Below are positions 1-11,162 of a DNA stretch of 64,000 nt, one piece after another. The notes beneath the pieces were generated by a model, which was not told the origin of the DNA, made no database searches, and saw only the letters and a program-made list of their open reading frames with translations. The position numbers and the translations under genes were made by a program. The stretch's first letter is position 1. Each line of letters starts with the position of its first letter. Source of the DNA: Salvia splendens (lineage: Eukaryota; Streptophyta; Magnoliopsida; Lamiales; Lamiaceae); contig NC_056041.1 in the NCBI RefSeq assembly GCF_004379255.2, positions 22,537,559 through 22,601,558 on the forward strand, written 5' to 3'.

Positions 1-136
1 TTGTTACATAATGAAAAGAGAGTAATATAAGAAAGATGAAAAAGTAGAGATAGTTGTTTCCATTTTAGGAAACATTTTATTTTTAATGAAACAACCTACA
101 AAGAAAAATGTTCCATGTTTAATGGGACAGAGGGAA
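1..136. mobile_element. Stowaway-type MITE, right part only
   Basis: The stretch ends in AATGGGACAGAGGGAA followed by TA, the inverted form of the CTCCCTCCGTCCCATT ends seen elsewhere in the window. Its body (AGAGAGTAATATAAG, then GTTTCCATTTT..GGAAAC, then TTTAATG) matches the right half of the complete copy at 26893-27093. The left end lies outside the window. Confidence 0.7.
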
Positions 137-147
137 TATATCATATC

Positions 148-428
148 TATGGGTGGGCAAAAATATCGAAAAAACGGTATATCGCTCGTATCGTACCAAT
201 AATTACCAAATTTTGGGTACTATATGTAGTATATCAAAATTCGGTACGATATACCGAAATATCAATACGATAACGGTAATGATATTATCCATATCAAAAG
301 TTTGGTATACCGTACGGTATACCAAAACTTTCGATACTGTAATGATATGAAATTATTTCATATCGATAGTTTGGTACGGTATAACATATAGAATTTTTGG
401 TACTGTATACCGTACCGACCCAGCCCTA
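148..428. mobile_element. hAT-type MITE with 8-bp target duplication
   Basis: A 281-bp AT-rich unit is flanked by a perfect 8-bp duplication, ATCATATC, at 140-147 and 429-436. The termini are TATGGGTGGGC on the left and, read on the other strand, TAGGGCTGGGTC on the right. The inside is built from GGTATACC / GGTACGGTAT motifs, with a perfect 26-bp palindrome centred near 313-314. An 8-bp duplication with short imperfect inverted ends is typical of hAT elements. No transposase is present, so it is non-autonomous; the ORF across it is not credible as a gene. Confidence 0.8.
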
Positions 429-583
429 ATCATATCCAAAACCACTCGTATTATGGCCTTGCACCATATCATATAAAATGGGAAAATCTTTCTTCATTGT
501 CTTGATTTTCGATTTTGTGTATGGTTTGGCTTTTAAACCCGAATTAGGTAATGAAACATGTAACTTTTCCTCAAAAAATGTTA

Positions 584-833
584 CTCCCTCCGTCTCAACT
601 TAACAGTCCTAATTAGTTAGGGCATGAGTTTTAAGAAATGTAAAGAAAAGTTGGTTGAATAAGTTAGTAGAATATGAGTCTCACTTATATATTATTTTTA
701 TAATAAAATGTGAGTGAAATAAGTTGGTGGAATATGAGACCTACTTACCATTTATGGTAAAAGTGAAATAAGACTCTTAAGTTGGGGCGGACGAAAATGG
801 TAAAACATGACTCATAAGTTGGGATAGAGGGAG
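584..833. mobile_element. Stowaway-type MITE (complete, 250 bp)
   Basis: It starts TA-CTCCCTCCGTCTCAACTTA and ends AAGTTGGGATAGAGGGAG-TA, giving inverted ends with a TA duplication on each side (582-583 and 834-835). It has no coding capacity. This is the Tc1/mariner-related Stowaway structure. The stretch from 836 to the copia insertion at 1079 holds nothing recognisable. Confidence 0.85.
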
Positions 834-1078
834 TAAATAACAAGGTTGAATCCATTATCAGCTTTATATGCTCCAATAATCATCATATAAAGGAGAACCT
901 CAATAAGTTTGGGATTCAGAATATAATTTCATTTTCTTTTGTTCTACCAGGACATCTTGCATTATAAAATACAACATCTACTCTTCTTAAGATTGGTCAT
1001 ATAAAAAATAAACATATGCAGTCAGCAAACAATAACAATGCAGTCAATTACAAATAAAATAAGAAGTTAATTGCAACG

Positions 1079-1314
1079 TGTTAAAACAGGTTTTGGGAAT
1101 ATTGTTTCACTCCGTTTCATTGATTTGAGTACACATTTACATGCCTCTTATAGGCCCAAGAATACAACTTAAGGTAAGTTCATTACCCTAGCCTAATCTT
1201 CAATACAACACAAGAATCAATTACTAATTACTCAATGATTGTGATTGCAGGAAATCGGCCTCTTGATTCTCGGTAATCTTCCCTATTGATTTTCGGTAAT
1301 CTTTCCTTCCAACA
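1079..1314 (-). repeat. 3' LTR of the 1.1-6.4 kb copia element
   Basis: 236 bp, beginning TGTTAAAACAGG and ending CTTCCAACA on the plus strand. It pairs with 6200-6435. In element orientation it is preceded by a polypurine tract (CTTGAGGGGGAG, minus strand of 1315-1326). Confidence 0.93.
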
Positions 1315-1326
1315 CTCCCCCTCAAG
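1315..1326 (-). other. Polypurine tract of the copia element
   Basis: The minus strand reads CTTGAGGGGGAG directly before the 3' LTR. This is the expected position and composition for the plus-strand primer in reverse transcription. Confidence 0.8.
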
Positions 1327-1364
1327 TTAAGTGATGGGATCACCAATACTTAACTTGTCCAATA

Positions 1365-3246
1365 CACTTTGAAAAGAGTGCGAACTCACTGCCTTGGTCA
1401 AGATATCCGCCAGTTGATCTTCTGACTTGACATAAGGCAATACTACCACTTTTGCATCAATTGTGTCCTTTATGAAGTGTCGATCTACGTCCACATGTTT
1501 GGTTCAGTCATGTTGAACTGGATTTTCTGAGATACTAATGGCAGCTTTATTATCGCACAATAATCGGTACGGCTGAGTTGATTTGAGGTCAAGTTCGGTC
1601 ATGAGCTTTCTAAGCCATAGTATTTCTGTCAATCTACTCTTAATACCCCTAAATTCTGCTTCGGCACTCGATAAGGCTACCACCCTTTGCTTCTTACTCC
1701 TCCATGTTACCAAGTTACCTCCAACAAATGTAAAGTATCCCGCGGTTGACTTTCTGTCATTTGGATTCCCTGCCCAATCTGCATCCGTATAACCATGTAT
1801 TTCTATATGCCCGTGTTTCTTGAACAATACCCCATGGCCCGGTGTACCCTTCAAGTATCGTACTATTCTTAACACTGCCTCCCAGTACTCTTCTTGTGGT
1901 GCATGCATAAACTGGCTTACGATTCCAACGGCATAGGCAAGGTCTGGCCTGGTGTGGATAGATAGATGAGTTTCCCAACCAATCGTTGGTACCTCCCTCG
2001 GTCATCCAGTTTGGCTTCTTCACGAATCTGCAGGCCGTGATTCTGAACAATTGGAGTATCTGCTGGCTTGCAGTCAATCATCCTTGTTTCTGCTAGAATA
2101 TCAAGTACGTACTTCCGCTGATTGATAAAGATCCCTTGCTTCGACCTAAGCACTTCTATTCCCAAGAAGTACTTCAAGTGACCAAGATCCTTCATCTCAA
2201 ATTCCTTGGACAGATTCTTCTTCAGCTGATCTATTTCATCTTCATCATCACCGGTGATAATCATATCATCAACATAAATAATGAGGCATGTGATCTTACA
2301 ATCCCTCTTCTTGAGGAAAAAGAGTGTGGTCTGAATTGCTCTGGCGGTAGTCGTACTTCTTCATTACCTCAGTAAACCTCCCGAACCATGCTTTAGGGGA
2401 TTGTTTGAGGCCATACAATGTCTTTTTGAGCTTGCAGACGTCTCCATTCTGAAAGTCTCCAGTGAACCCGGGCGGGGGAACCATATATATGGGTTTGGTC
2501 AGTTCTCCATGCAAGAAGGCGTTTGTCACGTCGAACTGATGTAGGGGCTAATCACGATTAGCTGCTATCGAGAACAACACTCTCACTGTGTTGATCTTAG
2601 CCACTGGTGAGAATGTTTCGGCATAATCAATGTCGTAAGTCTGAGTATACCCTTTTGCCACTAATCTCACCTTGTATCGGTCAATGGATCCATCGGGTCT
2701 CCTTTTGATTGTAAACACCCATCTACAGCCAACGGTAGTAGCTCATTCTGGAAGCTCGCTCACTTCCCACGTCTTGTTCTTCAATAAGGCATCCATTTCT
2801 ACAAATATTGCTTCCCTCCAATGTTTGACTATCATTGCTTCCTCGGCTGTATAAGGAATTTCCTCCTCTTCGTATAGAGCTACTTCAAATGCTCTAGCCA
2901 TCTTGGTTAGGTTTCCTTTCACAAAGTTTGCTACAGCGTACTGACTTTTCCTCCCGATCTTTTCGGGTGAGAATCTCTTGGGCGGTATTCCTCGAGCACT
3001 TCGTGGTGGAAGTATATACCGACCTGTGCTTTCATCTAGGGCCGTGTCTACAATTTCTGCATTAGTAGCATCAGTAGAACGAAGACTTTCTTGAGGTGAG
3101 TCGGGAATTACCTCAGATGTTTCGGATACCGGCTGAGGAGAGACACTAGGACGCGGTTGAGAAGGCTCTGTTGTGGTTGAGACCTGCTCGGCGACAGTGC
3201 CAACCTTTTCTGTTGGGTCCTCGTTGGAGAGATTTGACCCAGGCAC
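1365..3246 (-). pseudogene. Copia reverse transcriptase and RNase H remnant
   Basis: Fragments in shifted frames together cover a copia RVT_2 reverse transcriptase and RNase H. Visible landmarks are MDALLKNKTWEV at the RT start (near 2745-2790), VCKLKKTLYGLKQSPKAWF (near 2370-2430), a YVDDMIITGDD active-site region (near 2250-2290), SAEAEFRGI of RNase H (near 1640-1665) and CDNKAAISISENP. A proline- and serine-rich linker (2850-3246) lies between integrase and RT. Stops and frame changes near 2530, 2270 and 1910 break the protein. It belongs to the element at 1079-6435. Confidence 0.85.
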
Positions 3247-3291
3247 AAACCAACTTAGGTAGTCGACTGTGTTGTGTGACTCATTCTCCCC

Positions 3292-4294
3292 CTAACTACT
3301 AAGGTGGGTGTGGTAGTAAAACTTGGTTTCCAAAAAATTATAATTCATTGTGGTGACTACCCGTTTTGTAGTTGGATCACAACATCTATACCCCTTTTGG
3401 TTAATCCCGTATCCCACAAAGACACACTTGGTAGCACAGGGTGACAATTTTGTTCTTTCATGTTTTGGGATATGAACATAAACGGTACATTCGAAGACTT
3501 TGGGCTGGAGATTAAGGTGTTTGGGTATTTTGGTGAGTTTGGAGAGTGTATCGAGAGGAGTTCTTTTGTTTAGGACTTTAGTGGGAAGTCTGTTTAGGAG
3601 GTAGATAGAGGTGGCAACAGCTTCGGGCCAAAATTGGGTAGGGACTTTAGAGTCAAACATCAAGGCTCGGGTTATTTCGAGGATGATTCGGTTTTTTCTT
3701 TCTGCTATCCCGTTTTGTTCTGGTGTATAAGGGCACAAGGTTTGATGGATTAGGCCTTTTTCGGTAAAAAAGTTTGTCATTCTCTGGTTTACAAATTCCC
3801 TCCCATTGTCGGATCGAAGAGTCTTTATAGTGGTCTGGAACTGGGTTTGGATAAGGTTAAAGAAAAGAATGAATTTGTCCATCACTTCAGACTTGTGTTT
3901 CAAAAAATATATCCATGTCATCCTAGTGCAATCATCCACAAAAATCACAAAATATTTCAAACCATTTCCCCCAATAATAGGTGCAATCATCCACAAAAAT
4001 CACAAAATATTTCAAACCATTTCCCCCAATAATAGGTGCAGGCCCCCACACATCAGCATGAACAAGGGAAAAAACAGAATTCATACGGGTATTTGTCGAT
4101 TCAAATGATTGTCTGTGGCTCTTGGCCAAAACACAAGTCTCACATGAAAAATCTTTTGGAATAGAGAGTTTAGGAAAAAGTAAACTAAAATAACCAGGGG
4201 AAGGATGTCCTAGTCGTTGGTGCCAGAGCCAAATCTCCCGTTTAGTGGTCCCGTGAGCCAGCATCACACTGCCTTGGTGAGCTATCTCGTCCAC
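3292..4294 (-). pseudogene. Copia integrase remnant with 55-bp tandem duplication
   Basis: The upstream part has the GAG-pre-integrase zinc-binding pattern (WLWHQRLGHPS ... CETCVLAKSHRQSF). The downstream part has the integrase core: DDCTRMTWIYFLK, LRSDNGREF and a PEQNGIAERKN stretch, consistent with the DDE catalytic core. The first catalytic segment is duplicated by a 55-bp tandem repeat. Because 55 is not a multiple of 3, the downstream core is thrown out of frame. The duplicated peptide APIIGGNGLKYFVIFVDDCT can be read in both halves. Confidence 0.85.
3927..4036. repeat. Two-copy 55-bp tandem duplication in integrase
   Basis: The unit begins TGCAATCATCCACAAAAATC and ends CCCCCAATAATAGG. 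The two copies (3927-3981 and 3982-4036) look identical, which points to a recent duplication relative to the element's other mutations. Confidence 0.92.
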
Positions 4295-4351
4295 ATAGTA
4301 GAGTCCTTGGCTCTCAGTGCCACGCTCAAGTATCTTCCTCGTCCGAATATC

Positions 4352-5247
4352 CTACAAAATACAGAAATCGGGGTGCATCAGCATGGTGCAATTCAACTCT
4401 TTTGTTACATGGCTTATAGAAATCAATCTATGGGACAACGTTGGGACATAAAGACAGTTTGACAATTTCCAGGTTGGGGAAATTTCAATAGTACCCGCCC
4501 CAACCACAGTAATTAATTCCCCACTAGCGGTTTGTATATAAGTTTTAGTAATATCACTAAAACTACAAAAATCATCTTTATTTGGAGTCATTGTGTCGGT
4601 GGCCCACAATCAAATATCCAACCCCTTTTTTCACCCCCATTATCCCTCTTTATGGTAAATGCAGCGGAAATATGGTCCAAGAGCTCAAATTTATTTTTAA
4701 GTGGGATAGAGCTAAATTTCATATTTTTCACACAATCAGGGGGTTCTTCACAATAATTCAAGATATGGGGTTCATCATGTAATTCATCACAAGTTAGGTG
4801 GTTGTCATGCAAAAAACGAGGTCTGTAATCTAATTTTAAAGAGTTCAGGGGGTCATTCTGCAAATACTGGGAAATTGATGGTGCATAAGGAAATTTAGGG
4901 TTAGGGTTTTTAACCCCTAACCCGGTATCTCCTTGGCTCCCGCCGCCTAATCCATTCCGACTCCTCATTTTTCCGGCGAAATTACTGGCACTGATCACTC
5001 CACCACCGTTCCCGCCTCCGCTGGCGGCCTCCGATTCTTCCTTCCGCTTCCCCCGACTGGTCGCCATGTCTCGATTTCCAGTTGGCATTTTTGCCATTTC
5101 ATTTCCGACGGCCACTCCAACCGCCATTCGCGCTTTCACCGTTTGTCGCTCCTCCCACCATTCGGGATACCCGTGCAATTGAAAACATGTTTCATGGGTG
5201 TGCTTTTGCTTCCCCCAGTGGGAGCACCAAAGTTTGGATTTGTCCAC
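4352..5247 (-). pseudogene. Copia nucleocapsid and protease remnant
   Basis: The minus-strand reading starts with a nucleocapsid-like segment, WCSHWGKQKHTHETC. The usual CX2CX4HX4C knuckle has lost its second cysteine (W in its place). It then runs to GWIFDCGPPT, where copia aspartic proteases carry a D-S/T-G-A motif; here it is D-C-G-P. A frame change follows at about 4590, and the remainder (4352-4609) matches the region between protease and integrase. Both altered motifs suggest this part is non-functional. Confidence 0.7.
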
Positions 5248-5336
5248 CGTTTGTTCCCCGGGCGGTGAGCGGTGGTGGTTTGACGTGGGGCTACATTCCG
5301 GTATCCGTGTCGTTGTCCTTGCGCTGCTAGTCCATG

Positions 5337-6076
5337 TCAGATTCCTCCCGAGTCTCCCCCTCCGTGACTGTGGGTGATTGTGTTTGGGGATTCCGGTGGC
5401 CCTAGTCGCCGTCGGGCCGCCTCCTTCTTAACCCACCCATAGGCGGTCTCCAGCGGTGGGGGTGACACTTCTTTGAGGATGTCCCGTCGAACTCCTTCGT
5501 GTTCTTCGTTTAATCTGGCAAGGAATCGGAGCAGCCTTTTTGTGTTGGTGTAGACTCTGAATTGGTTTACCCCCTTCTCGCAGCAGTCGACCGGTTGCTT
5601 TTGGCACCGGTCGATGTTGATCCACATTCCGTGGATTTTTCGGTAGTATGTTTCCAGATCCATGCTCCCTGTTTAATGGTGTTTGCTTTGTCTTCTAGGT
5701 CATACACGAGGTAGAGGTCAGCCTCACTTTCGTATGTGGTGGCTAGGCTATCCCATATTTCCTTGGCCGATTGATGGTGGGCGAAATCTGCAATAATATC
5801 ATGTTCGATATTATCCACAATCCAAGAAAAGACGATCAAATTCGTCTCATCCCAATCGTCATAATCCTTGCTTCCCGGCAGTGGTGGAGCCGGTTTTCCG
5901 GTTATGTGGGAGTAGCCTCTCCTACTCCATATCACGACCTTCATCAGCCTCGACCATAGTGGGTAATTTCCTCCGTTGAGTTTGAACGCAATTGTAACGT
6001 TCTTACTCGCTCGTATTTTACTGCTTGATGACTCTGATTCTATTGGTTTATCTGTTGGTTTCTCATCGTCTGACAT
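5337..6076 (-). pseudogene. Copia gag remnant
   Basis: The reading starts at an ATG at 6076 (MSDDEKPTDKPIES) and contains a gag-type core LNGGNYPLWSRLMK followed by KEIWDSLATTYE, as in plant copia gag proteins. The frame is lost near 5680 and continues in another frame (QPVDCCEKGVNQFRVY ... LARLNEEHEGVRRDIL) until 5337. A frameshift in an otherwise intact gag is the simplest reading. Confidence 0.75.
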
Positions 6077-6187
6077 TTTAGTTACTGATTTGGATTTGTT
6101 TGCTCACTGGTTTCTTGTTGATTTGGCCGGGATTGGTATAGGATGGGGCTGTGATGATCAAAAATTTTGAGCTCTAGTTTAATTCTG

Positions 6188-6199
6188 GCTCTGATACCA
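6188..6199 (-). other. Primer-binding site (initiator tRNA-Met type)
   Basis: The minus strand reads TGGTATCAGAGC immediately after the 5' LTR. This is the standard plant copia primer-binding sequence complementary to the initiator methionine tRNA 3' end. Confidence 0.92.
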
Positions 6200-6435
6200 T
6201 GTTAAAATAGGTTTTGGAAATATTGTTTCACTCCGTTTCATTTATTTGAGTACACATTTACATGCATCTTATAGGCCCAAGAATACAACTTAAGGTAAGT
6301 TCATTACCCTAGCCTAATCTTCTATACAAGGCAAGAATCAATTACTAATTACTCAATGATTGTGATTGTAGGAAATCGGCCTCTTGATTCTCGATAATCT
6401 TCTCTCTTGATTCTCGGTAATATTTCCTTCCAACA
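6200..6435 (-). repeat. 5' LTR of the 1.1-6.4 kb copia element
   Basis: 236 bp, TGTTAAAATAGG..CTTCCAACA on the plus strand. It aligns without gaps to 1079-1314, with about 13 substitutions by eye. The stretch from 6441 to 6812 beyond it shows no gene or repeat that I can recognise. Confidence 0.93.
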
Positions 6436-6812
6436 CAACGAAATAAGATATGTAGTCAGTACAATACACCAAAATATGCAATCAGTTAGAACAACAATAA
6501 AAATTTATCTTCTACTGAATATGTGATCTTCAAGTATTGAACATATTATTACCAAGATTATTTCTAGAATTTGTCGATTCATCAAAGTTTGATTAAAGCA
6601 ATAAATTATCTATCTTCTCCGCTAAGGTCTTCTTCTCCTTCAAGTAAGACATCATCTTCATTATCCTTTGATACCCACCAATTTCATTTTTTATGAAATT
6701 ATAAAGTAAGCCATATGCCAAGATGATCCGATCATGAAACTTTGCTGGATAGAAAGGAAAGACTTCTAAGGATACTGCAACGGTTCTTTAATATGCCAAA
6801 CATCCTCTCTAA

Positions 6813-8665
6813 GAGCATCCACAGTGGAGGCCTATCTCCGGAGCCCATCTCAGAGCCTATCTCCATTCTTTACTGCCACGTCAGCAGGCTCATCCCAGAG
6901 CCCATCTCATTTCCACATCATCATTTTTATTTTTATTTATATATTTTATTTTTAAACAAGATGATAAAAGAAAATATATTTCATTTAAAAAAACATACTA
7001 GATTAAAAAAAACATACTAGATTAAAAAAACATACTACATTAAAAAAAATAAAGATAGATAAAAACAAGCACACATCAATCGGACTCGGGTTCCAGCTCA
7101 TCATCCTCGGCAAGACCCATCTTTTTCTTCAACCTTGGATAGTGTTCCAGATGGACTTCGTCACAGATCGAGAATTGGATTTCATGTGCATGTTGTAGAG
7201 GCCCACCATCGATTGTGCGAAGACGGCATGACCCAATGCATTGTCAGCTTGGACCGGTGCGGATTGGGCATCCGTCCCGCTGGACTCTGCCTTCCCCTTC
7301 CCCCCCTTCTTCGCTTTTGCCTTCGCTATTTTCACGCCCATTGGGCGCTGAGGAGTAGGCTCAATGGGCGGTTTGTCCTCTGACAAGTCTATTGGCTCCG
7401 CTTAGCCGCTGCTATAGCTCCCGGAGAGCGTCAAGCGTGTCTGCACCGATCTCGTCTGCAACGCCTCCGACATACCCTTTTTGAATTTGGGAAAATCCTT
7501 CACTTGCTGATATGTTAGTACTTGAATCCTTTTGAGTTGACAGTGCCCCTAAACTCCTTCATCGACAACTCTCGACGGAGAGTTCGTTCTCTCCACTACG
7601 CATTTCCCGCAAGTTGCCATCGTAGATACCGAGAAATTTAGCGCAGTCGAACACCAGGCGTTTCCAATGCTTGCGTAGATCGTCGGGCTTGTATGTCGGG
7701 GCTCCATCGGGCTTGACTTGTTCATATCTTTGCGTGATACGGCCCCAGGAACCGCCCTCGCCCTGATTGTTGGCTACAATCGGGTCCTCAGAGATATCTG
7801 CCCAACAACGAGCAAGAGCAATCGACTTCTCGATGGAGTAGGTACTCCTTGTGCGCCCACCATGCCCGCCCTTAGAAGACTTGGCTCCCACTTTCTCCTT
7901 CCTCTTCCCCTTCGCCGCCTTCGCCTTGGGTCTAGGAGAAGATGGCTCCATATCGGACACCTCGTACTCGTCGGTGCTGAAGTTCAAGTCTCTTAACGGA
8001 ATAGTGGATTCATCAGTCCTGGGAGTACCAAACAAGCTTGGGCTCATCGTTGGGCGGTAGACATCATCGTCGGAACTCGATGTGTTCATCGGTCTACCAG
8101 CACCGACGTAGCCGCTTTGTGGGAAGCCGGTGTATTTGTCAGTCCTTGAGACGGAATCTGATTTGAACCCATCCCAAACTGGGATGATTGGGTTCCCAAC
8201 CCGAACATGTTTTCCACAGGAAATTGGCTGCCTCCGGGATATCGGTTTCCCGCTAGTAGGTTCAAAAACTGACCTCATTGGCCAGTAAACTAGTTTTCGC
8301 CGGAATTATTGGCATCATTGGGATTCATTTTGCTAGAGAGATGAATGTGTGAAATGATGAGGGATGAATTGAGTAAAATGATGAGAGTGATTGTGTGAAA
8401 AGGAGGAAGGAGGTATATATAGAAGTAATAAAATTTAAAAAATATATAGGAAAATCAGCTCCGTCATCGGCCCGAGCCTCCGCAATGGAGGGCCATCGCA
8501 GGGCCGATGTGCAGCCCATGCGCCATCAGCTAGGGCGATTCATCGGTCAAGGGACGGAGGCGTTGGGGAGGGGGAATCGACCCTCCCCCCACAATTGCGA
8601 CCACTGGGCGCCGATGGGGGAGCCAATCGCTCGACCCTTGCGATCGGCTCCCATTGCCAATGCTC
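6813..8665 (-). mobile_element. PIF/Harbinger-like element carrying ORF1 only
   Basis: The left end is GAGCATCCACAGTGG, preceded by TAA. The right end on the other strand is GAGCATTGGCAATGG, with TGA where the second TAA would stand (one change). The 1.85-kb body contains a broken minus-strand Myb/SANT-like ORF and no DDE transposase. The GAGCATC ends match those of the elements at 18550-20616 and 45360-45712, both with clean TAA duplications. Classification as Harbinger-like rests on the 3-bp TWA duplication and the ORF1-type protein. Confidence 0.65.
7129..8328 (-). pseudogene. Broken Myb/SANT-like ORF1 of Harbinger-like element
   Basis: An ATG at 8328 (MNPNDANNSGEN) runs into a stop after 12 codons. 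The main readable segment (8278-7559) has a basic linker (KAKAAKGKRKEK), then a trihelix/Myb-like domain: TRSTYSIEKSIALARCWADI, then NNQGEGGSWGRITQRYEQ, then LRKHWKRLVFDCAKFLGIYDG. After another break, 7386-7129 encodes a lysine-rich segment and a C-terminal part ending NSRSVTKSIWNTIQG. The domain order matches ORF1 of the two elements at 12 and 19 kb, but it is clearly more distant. It is a pseudogene, not a host transcription factor. Confidence 0.65.
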
Positions 8666-9031
8666 TGATAGATATAACTATCAGAGGAGTGCCTCACATT
8701 AAATAATTCTTTAGCAGTAGTAGGTTAATGTCTGTTATTCCAATCATTTAAATGATATCTTTGACTTCGAAATGGTGCAAGAAATCATTCACCATTTGTG
8801 TATCCAGCATCCAACAAATAATATGAACCTTATCAATCATATGTCATGTGTTAGTTTTTTATTAAACTTTTGCAATTATTCTATTTTTAAAAATGTGATT
8901 ATAACCTTACAACGAGGAATTACCAATCCATTTTCCCTTGTGACCTTAAAATTCTTCCATCAGCAACTAATCCTTCCTATCATGATAAAACATTGATAAA
9001 TTGCATATCATGTGAGCACACTCCTAATACA
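8666..9031. other. Intergenic, nothing recognised
   Basis: AT-rich sequence between the Harbinger-like element and the LTR-like repeat. Short ORFs here have no recognisable motif or splice context. Confidence 0.5.
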
Positions 9032-9880
9032 TGTTGGGGTTTTGGTGCCCCTGCATGAACAAATAAATCAGACATATGATCTATTTGACCAATTATGAAA
9101 TTAATTGATTCACATGCTAAACAATTAATTGCACACATGAACGCATATAATTCATGTTCAAATAATTAAATACATAAAACATGAATTTCCTATAGTTTAT
9201 AATTACCGGTTTGATTCTCAAAAGAATCGACGATTGTTTTGTGCCTTCTCCACGTGATAATGTAGTACTCGATCACAAATCTTTTAATTTGTTCCCGAAC
9301 TCAAATTATGACCTTTGGATGGGCAAAACTTGTCAAAACCAAAAGACTTGACTAGAAGAAGACATAATTTCAGTTCTGGAGAGAAATGATTTTTCGTCCA
9401 CCGGTGAAAGTAGGGCACAAATTTTTTGTAATCATTAGGTCACAAATATTCTTTCCAATCTCCTTTATATAGAGTTACAATGAGTCAGTTTATGGATCTA
9501 TAAAGGTTGGACTAAGGCCAAACCTGGACTTTAACTAATTAAATTGAGTCCCAATTTAGTTTAAATCAAAACAAAATATCATTATCAGCCACTATTGTGT
9601 AATATTAACTATCCGTTCATCCCAAATTATGAGCAATTCGGGCTTCGCAATTTATTATTTTATGTGTTTAAGATATGAGTATTCATTAATTAATTGAAGT
9701 CTGCTATTTGACTTTAATTAATTAATACTCCTATTTTTTCAATAATAGGCTAGTCCGAAACCTTTATTTATTCATCTGGAATAAATTTCAAACTGCGTGG
9801 TTTCTAAAATGTTAAAACCTTTCTCGAATACCTCTTCAGGATACTATCAAATTGGACGTTGTTAGAGTTTAGTGTACTGA
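9032..9880 (-). repeat. Diverged LTR-like repeat, minus orientation
   Basis: On the minus strand it can be aligned by eye to the repeats at 10065-11160 and 44090-45743. Shared blocks are a GATAGTATCCTGAAGAGG-like start, a GAATTTATTCC / AATAAATAAAGGTTTC block, a TATA box (CTCTATATAAAGGAG), a GACAAGTTTTGCCCA..AAGGTCA block, and an end in CCCCAACA (plus strand TGTTGGGG at 9032). LTR ends and a promoter-like TATA box fit an old LTR. I could not find a matching target duplication. Confidence 0.55.
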
Positions 9881-10064
9881 AAGCATCTTTCGAATGCTTG
9901 TATATGTAAGTAATACTTTTACCCATTTATCCATTTTTACCATTTTATGAGAAGGAATATTTTGTTATAATGTGTTTTGCTTTTACATATATGAGATTTT
10001 TTAATTTACATTTAAATACAAAAAGCTAACAAGTCTAAGTCATCTGCATAGTGGACTAGTTATG

Positions 10065-10699
10065 AACGGCGTTTATAGTAGATTACAGAATCGGTTCTTG
10101 CAAAAGAAAAAGAAGTTTCACGACCTAGATAGGCTTTGACTACCTACCGTGAAAGGTTGCGACGTCAATGGTATAGCATGAAAGAATCAAACTGTGCGAT
10201 GAGTATTTCTTTGCTATTTACTTAAAGACGAGGTCTTGGTGATTATTGTTTCTTAATCATTGTTGGCATGACATTGAACATATGACATTGATTGAAAACT
10301 ACTTTGACATATCAAATGGTGAGAGTATTTTATTGCCCAAGAACTCTGATAGATTGGGAAGTGATCATTAATGTCTAAGTGATGTTAGTATTGTTATTGC
10401 AATGAATCGTGTGTTGGGAGAAGTCAGTGTGATAATATCCTCAAGAGATGTTTAGAAAAAGATTTAATTATTCAGAAAACTGGTCAGCTAGAATTTATTC
10501 CATGAATAATAAATAAGGTTTCTGAACTAGACCACTCTTAAAAAAAGAAATTAATTAATAAAAGTCAAATTGGAAACTTGATATTAACTAATGGATATTT
10601 GGATCTTTAACACGGGAAATGCTTTGATTAAAGAGGAAGTCCAGTAATACTAGTAATTTTGGTGTAGACGAGCTATCAATATTATATATATAGTGGATG

Positions 10700-10760
<61 letters not shown>

Positions 10761-11160
10761 TAATAATAATAGTTAAGTTTAAGCTTGAATTAAATTAGTT
10801 TTGATTTAATTCATAAAAGCATGAATTATGTCCCAAATCCAATCCTTCATAGATCTATGATCTGGCTCAAAATGTTAACTCTATATAAAAGGGATAAGAT
10901 GAGAAAACAGACGGTAATCTGCTCATAAAATTCTGTACTCACCCAATATAGAGATATTGAAATTTCGAAATTTAGGGTTCTTCAGCTTAGTGATTTTTGT
11001 CTTTCAATTCTTGTCCAGCTTTTTGAGGATTTGACAAGCTTTGCCCACACGAAGGTCAATTCCGAGTCAAAGGGATAGATCAGAAGATCTGTGGTAGAGA
11101 TTAAATTAAAGAAGGTGATCAAATTGAAATGATTGAATTCCTATGGTAAAGTTGATGTAT
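10065..11160 (+). repeat. Diverged LTR-like repeat, plus orientation
   Basis: It shares a series of blocks with 44090-45743: ACGACCTAGATAG, ATCAATATGGTGAGAG-like, AAGAGATGTTTAGAAAAAG, TTATTCAGAAAACTG, and ATTCCATGAATAATAAATAA. It also has a TATA box (CTCTATATAAAAGGG at about 10880). It lies head to head with the copy at 9032-9880. The two together look like remnants of a rearranged LTR element, or of two insertions. Confidence 0.55.
10697..10772. repeat. (TAA)n microsatellite
   Basis: About 24 uninterrupted or nearly uninterrupted AAT/TAA triplets inside the LTR-like repeat, with one A-rich interruption near 10757. Confidence 0.95.
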
Positions 11161-11162
11161 TT

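Larger units (their letters stand above)
1079..6435 (-). mobile_element. Ty1/copia LTR retrotransposon, old and broken
   Basis: The element is 5357 bp, bounded by a perfect 5-bp target duplication CAACG (1074-1078 and 6436-6440). Each LTR is 236 bp with TG..CA ends. Read on the minus strand the order is 5' LTR, primer-binding site, gag, protease region, integrase, reverse transcriptase, RNase H, polypurine tract, 3' LTR. Integrase before reverse transcriptase is the copia order. The coding region is cut by several stops and frameshifts, so it cannot encode its own mobilisation. By eye the two LTRs differ at about 13 of 236 sites, which means a moderately old insertion. Confidence 0.95.

Noticed and set aside
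9027..10020. Clean solo LTR with 5-bp duplication at 9032
   Set aside because: ATACA precedes the TG end, but I could not find ATACA directly after a matching CA end on the right; the repeat is therefore called only LTR-like.
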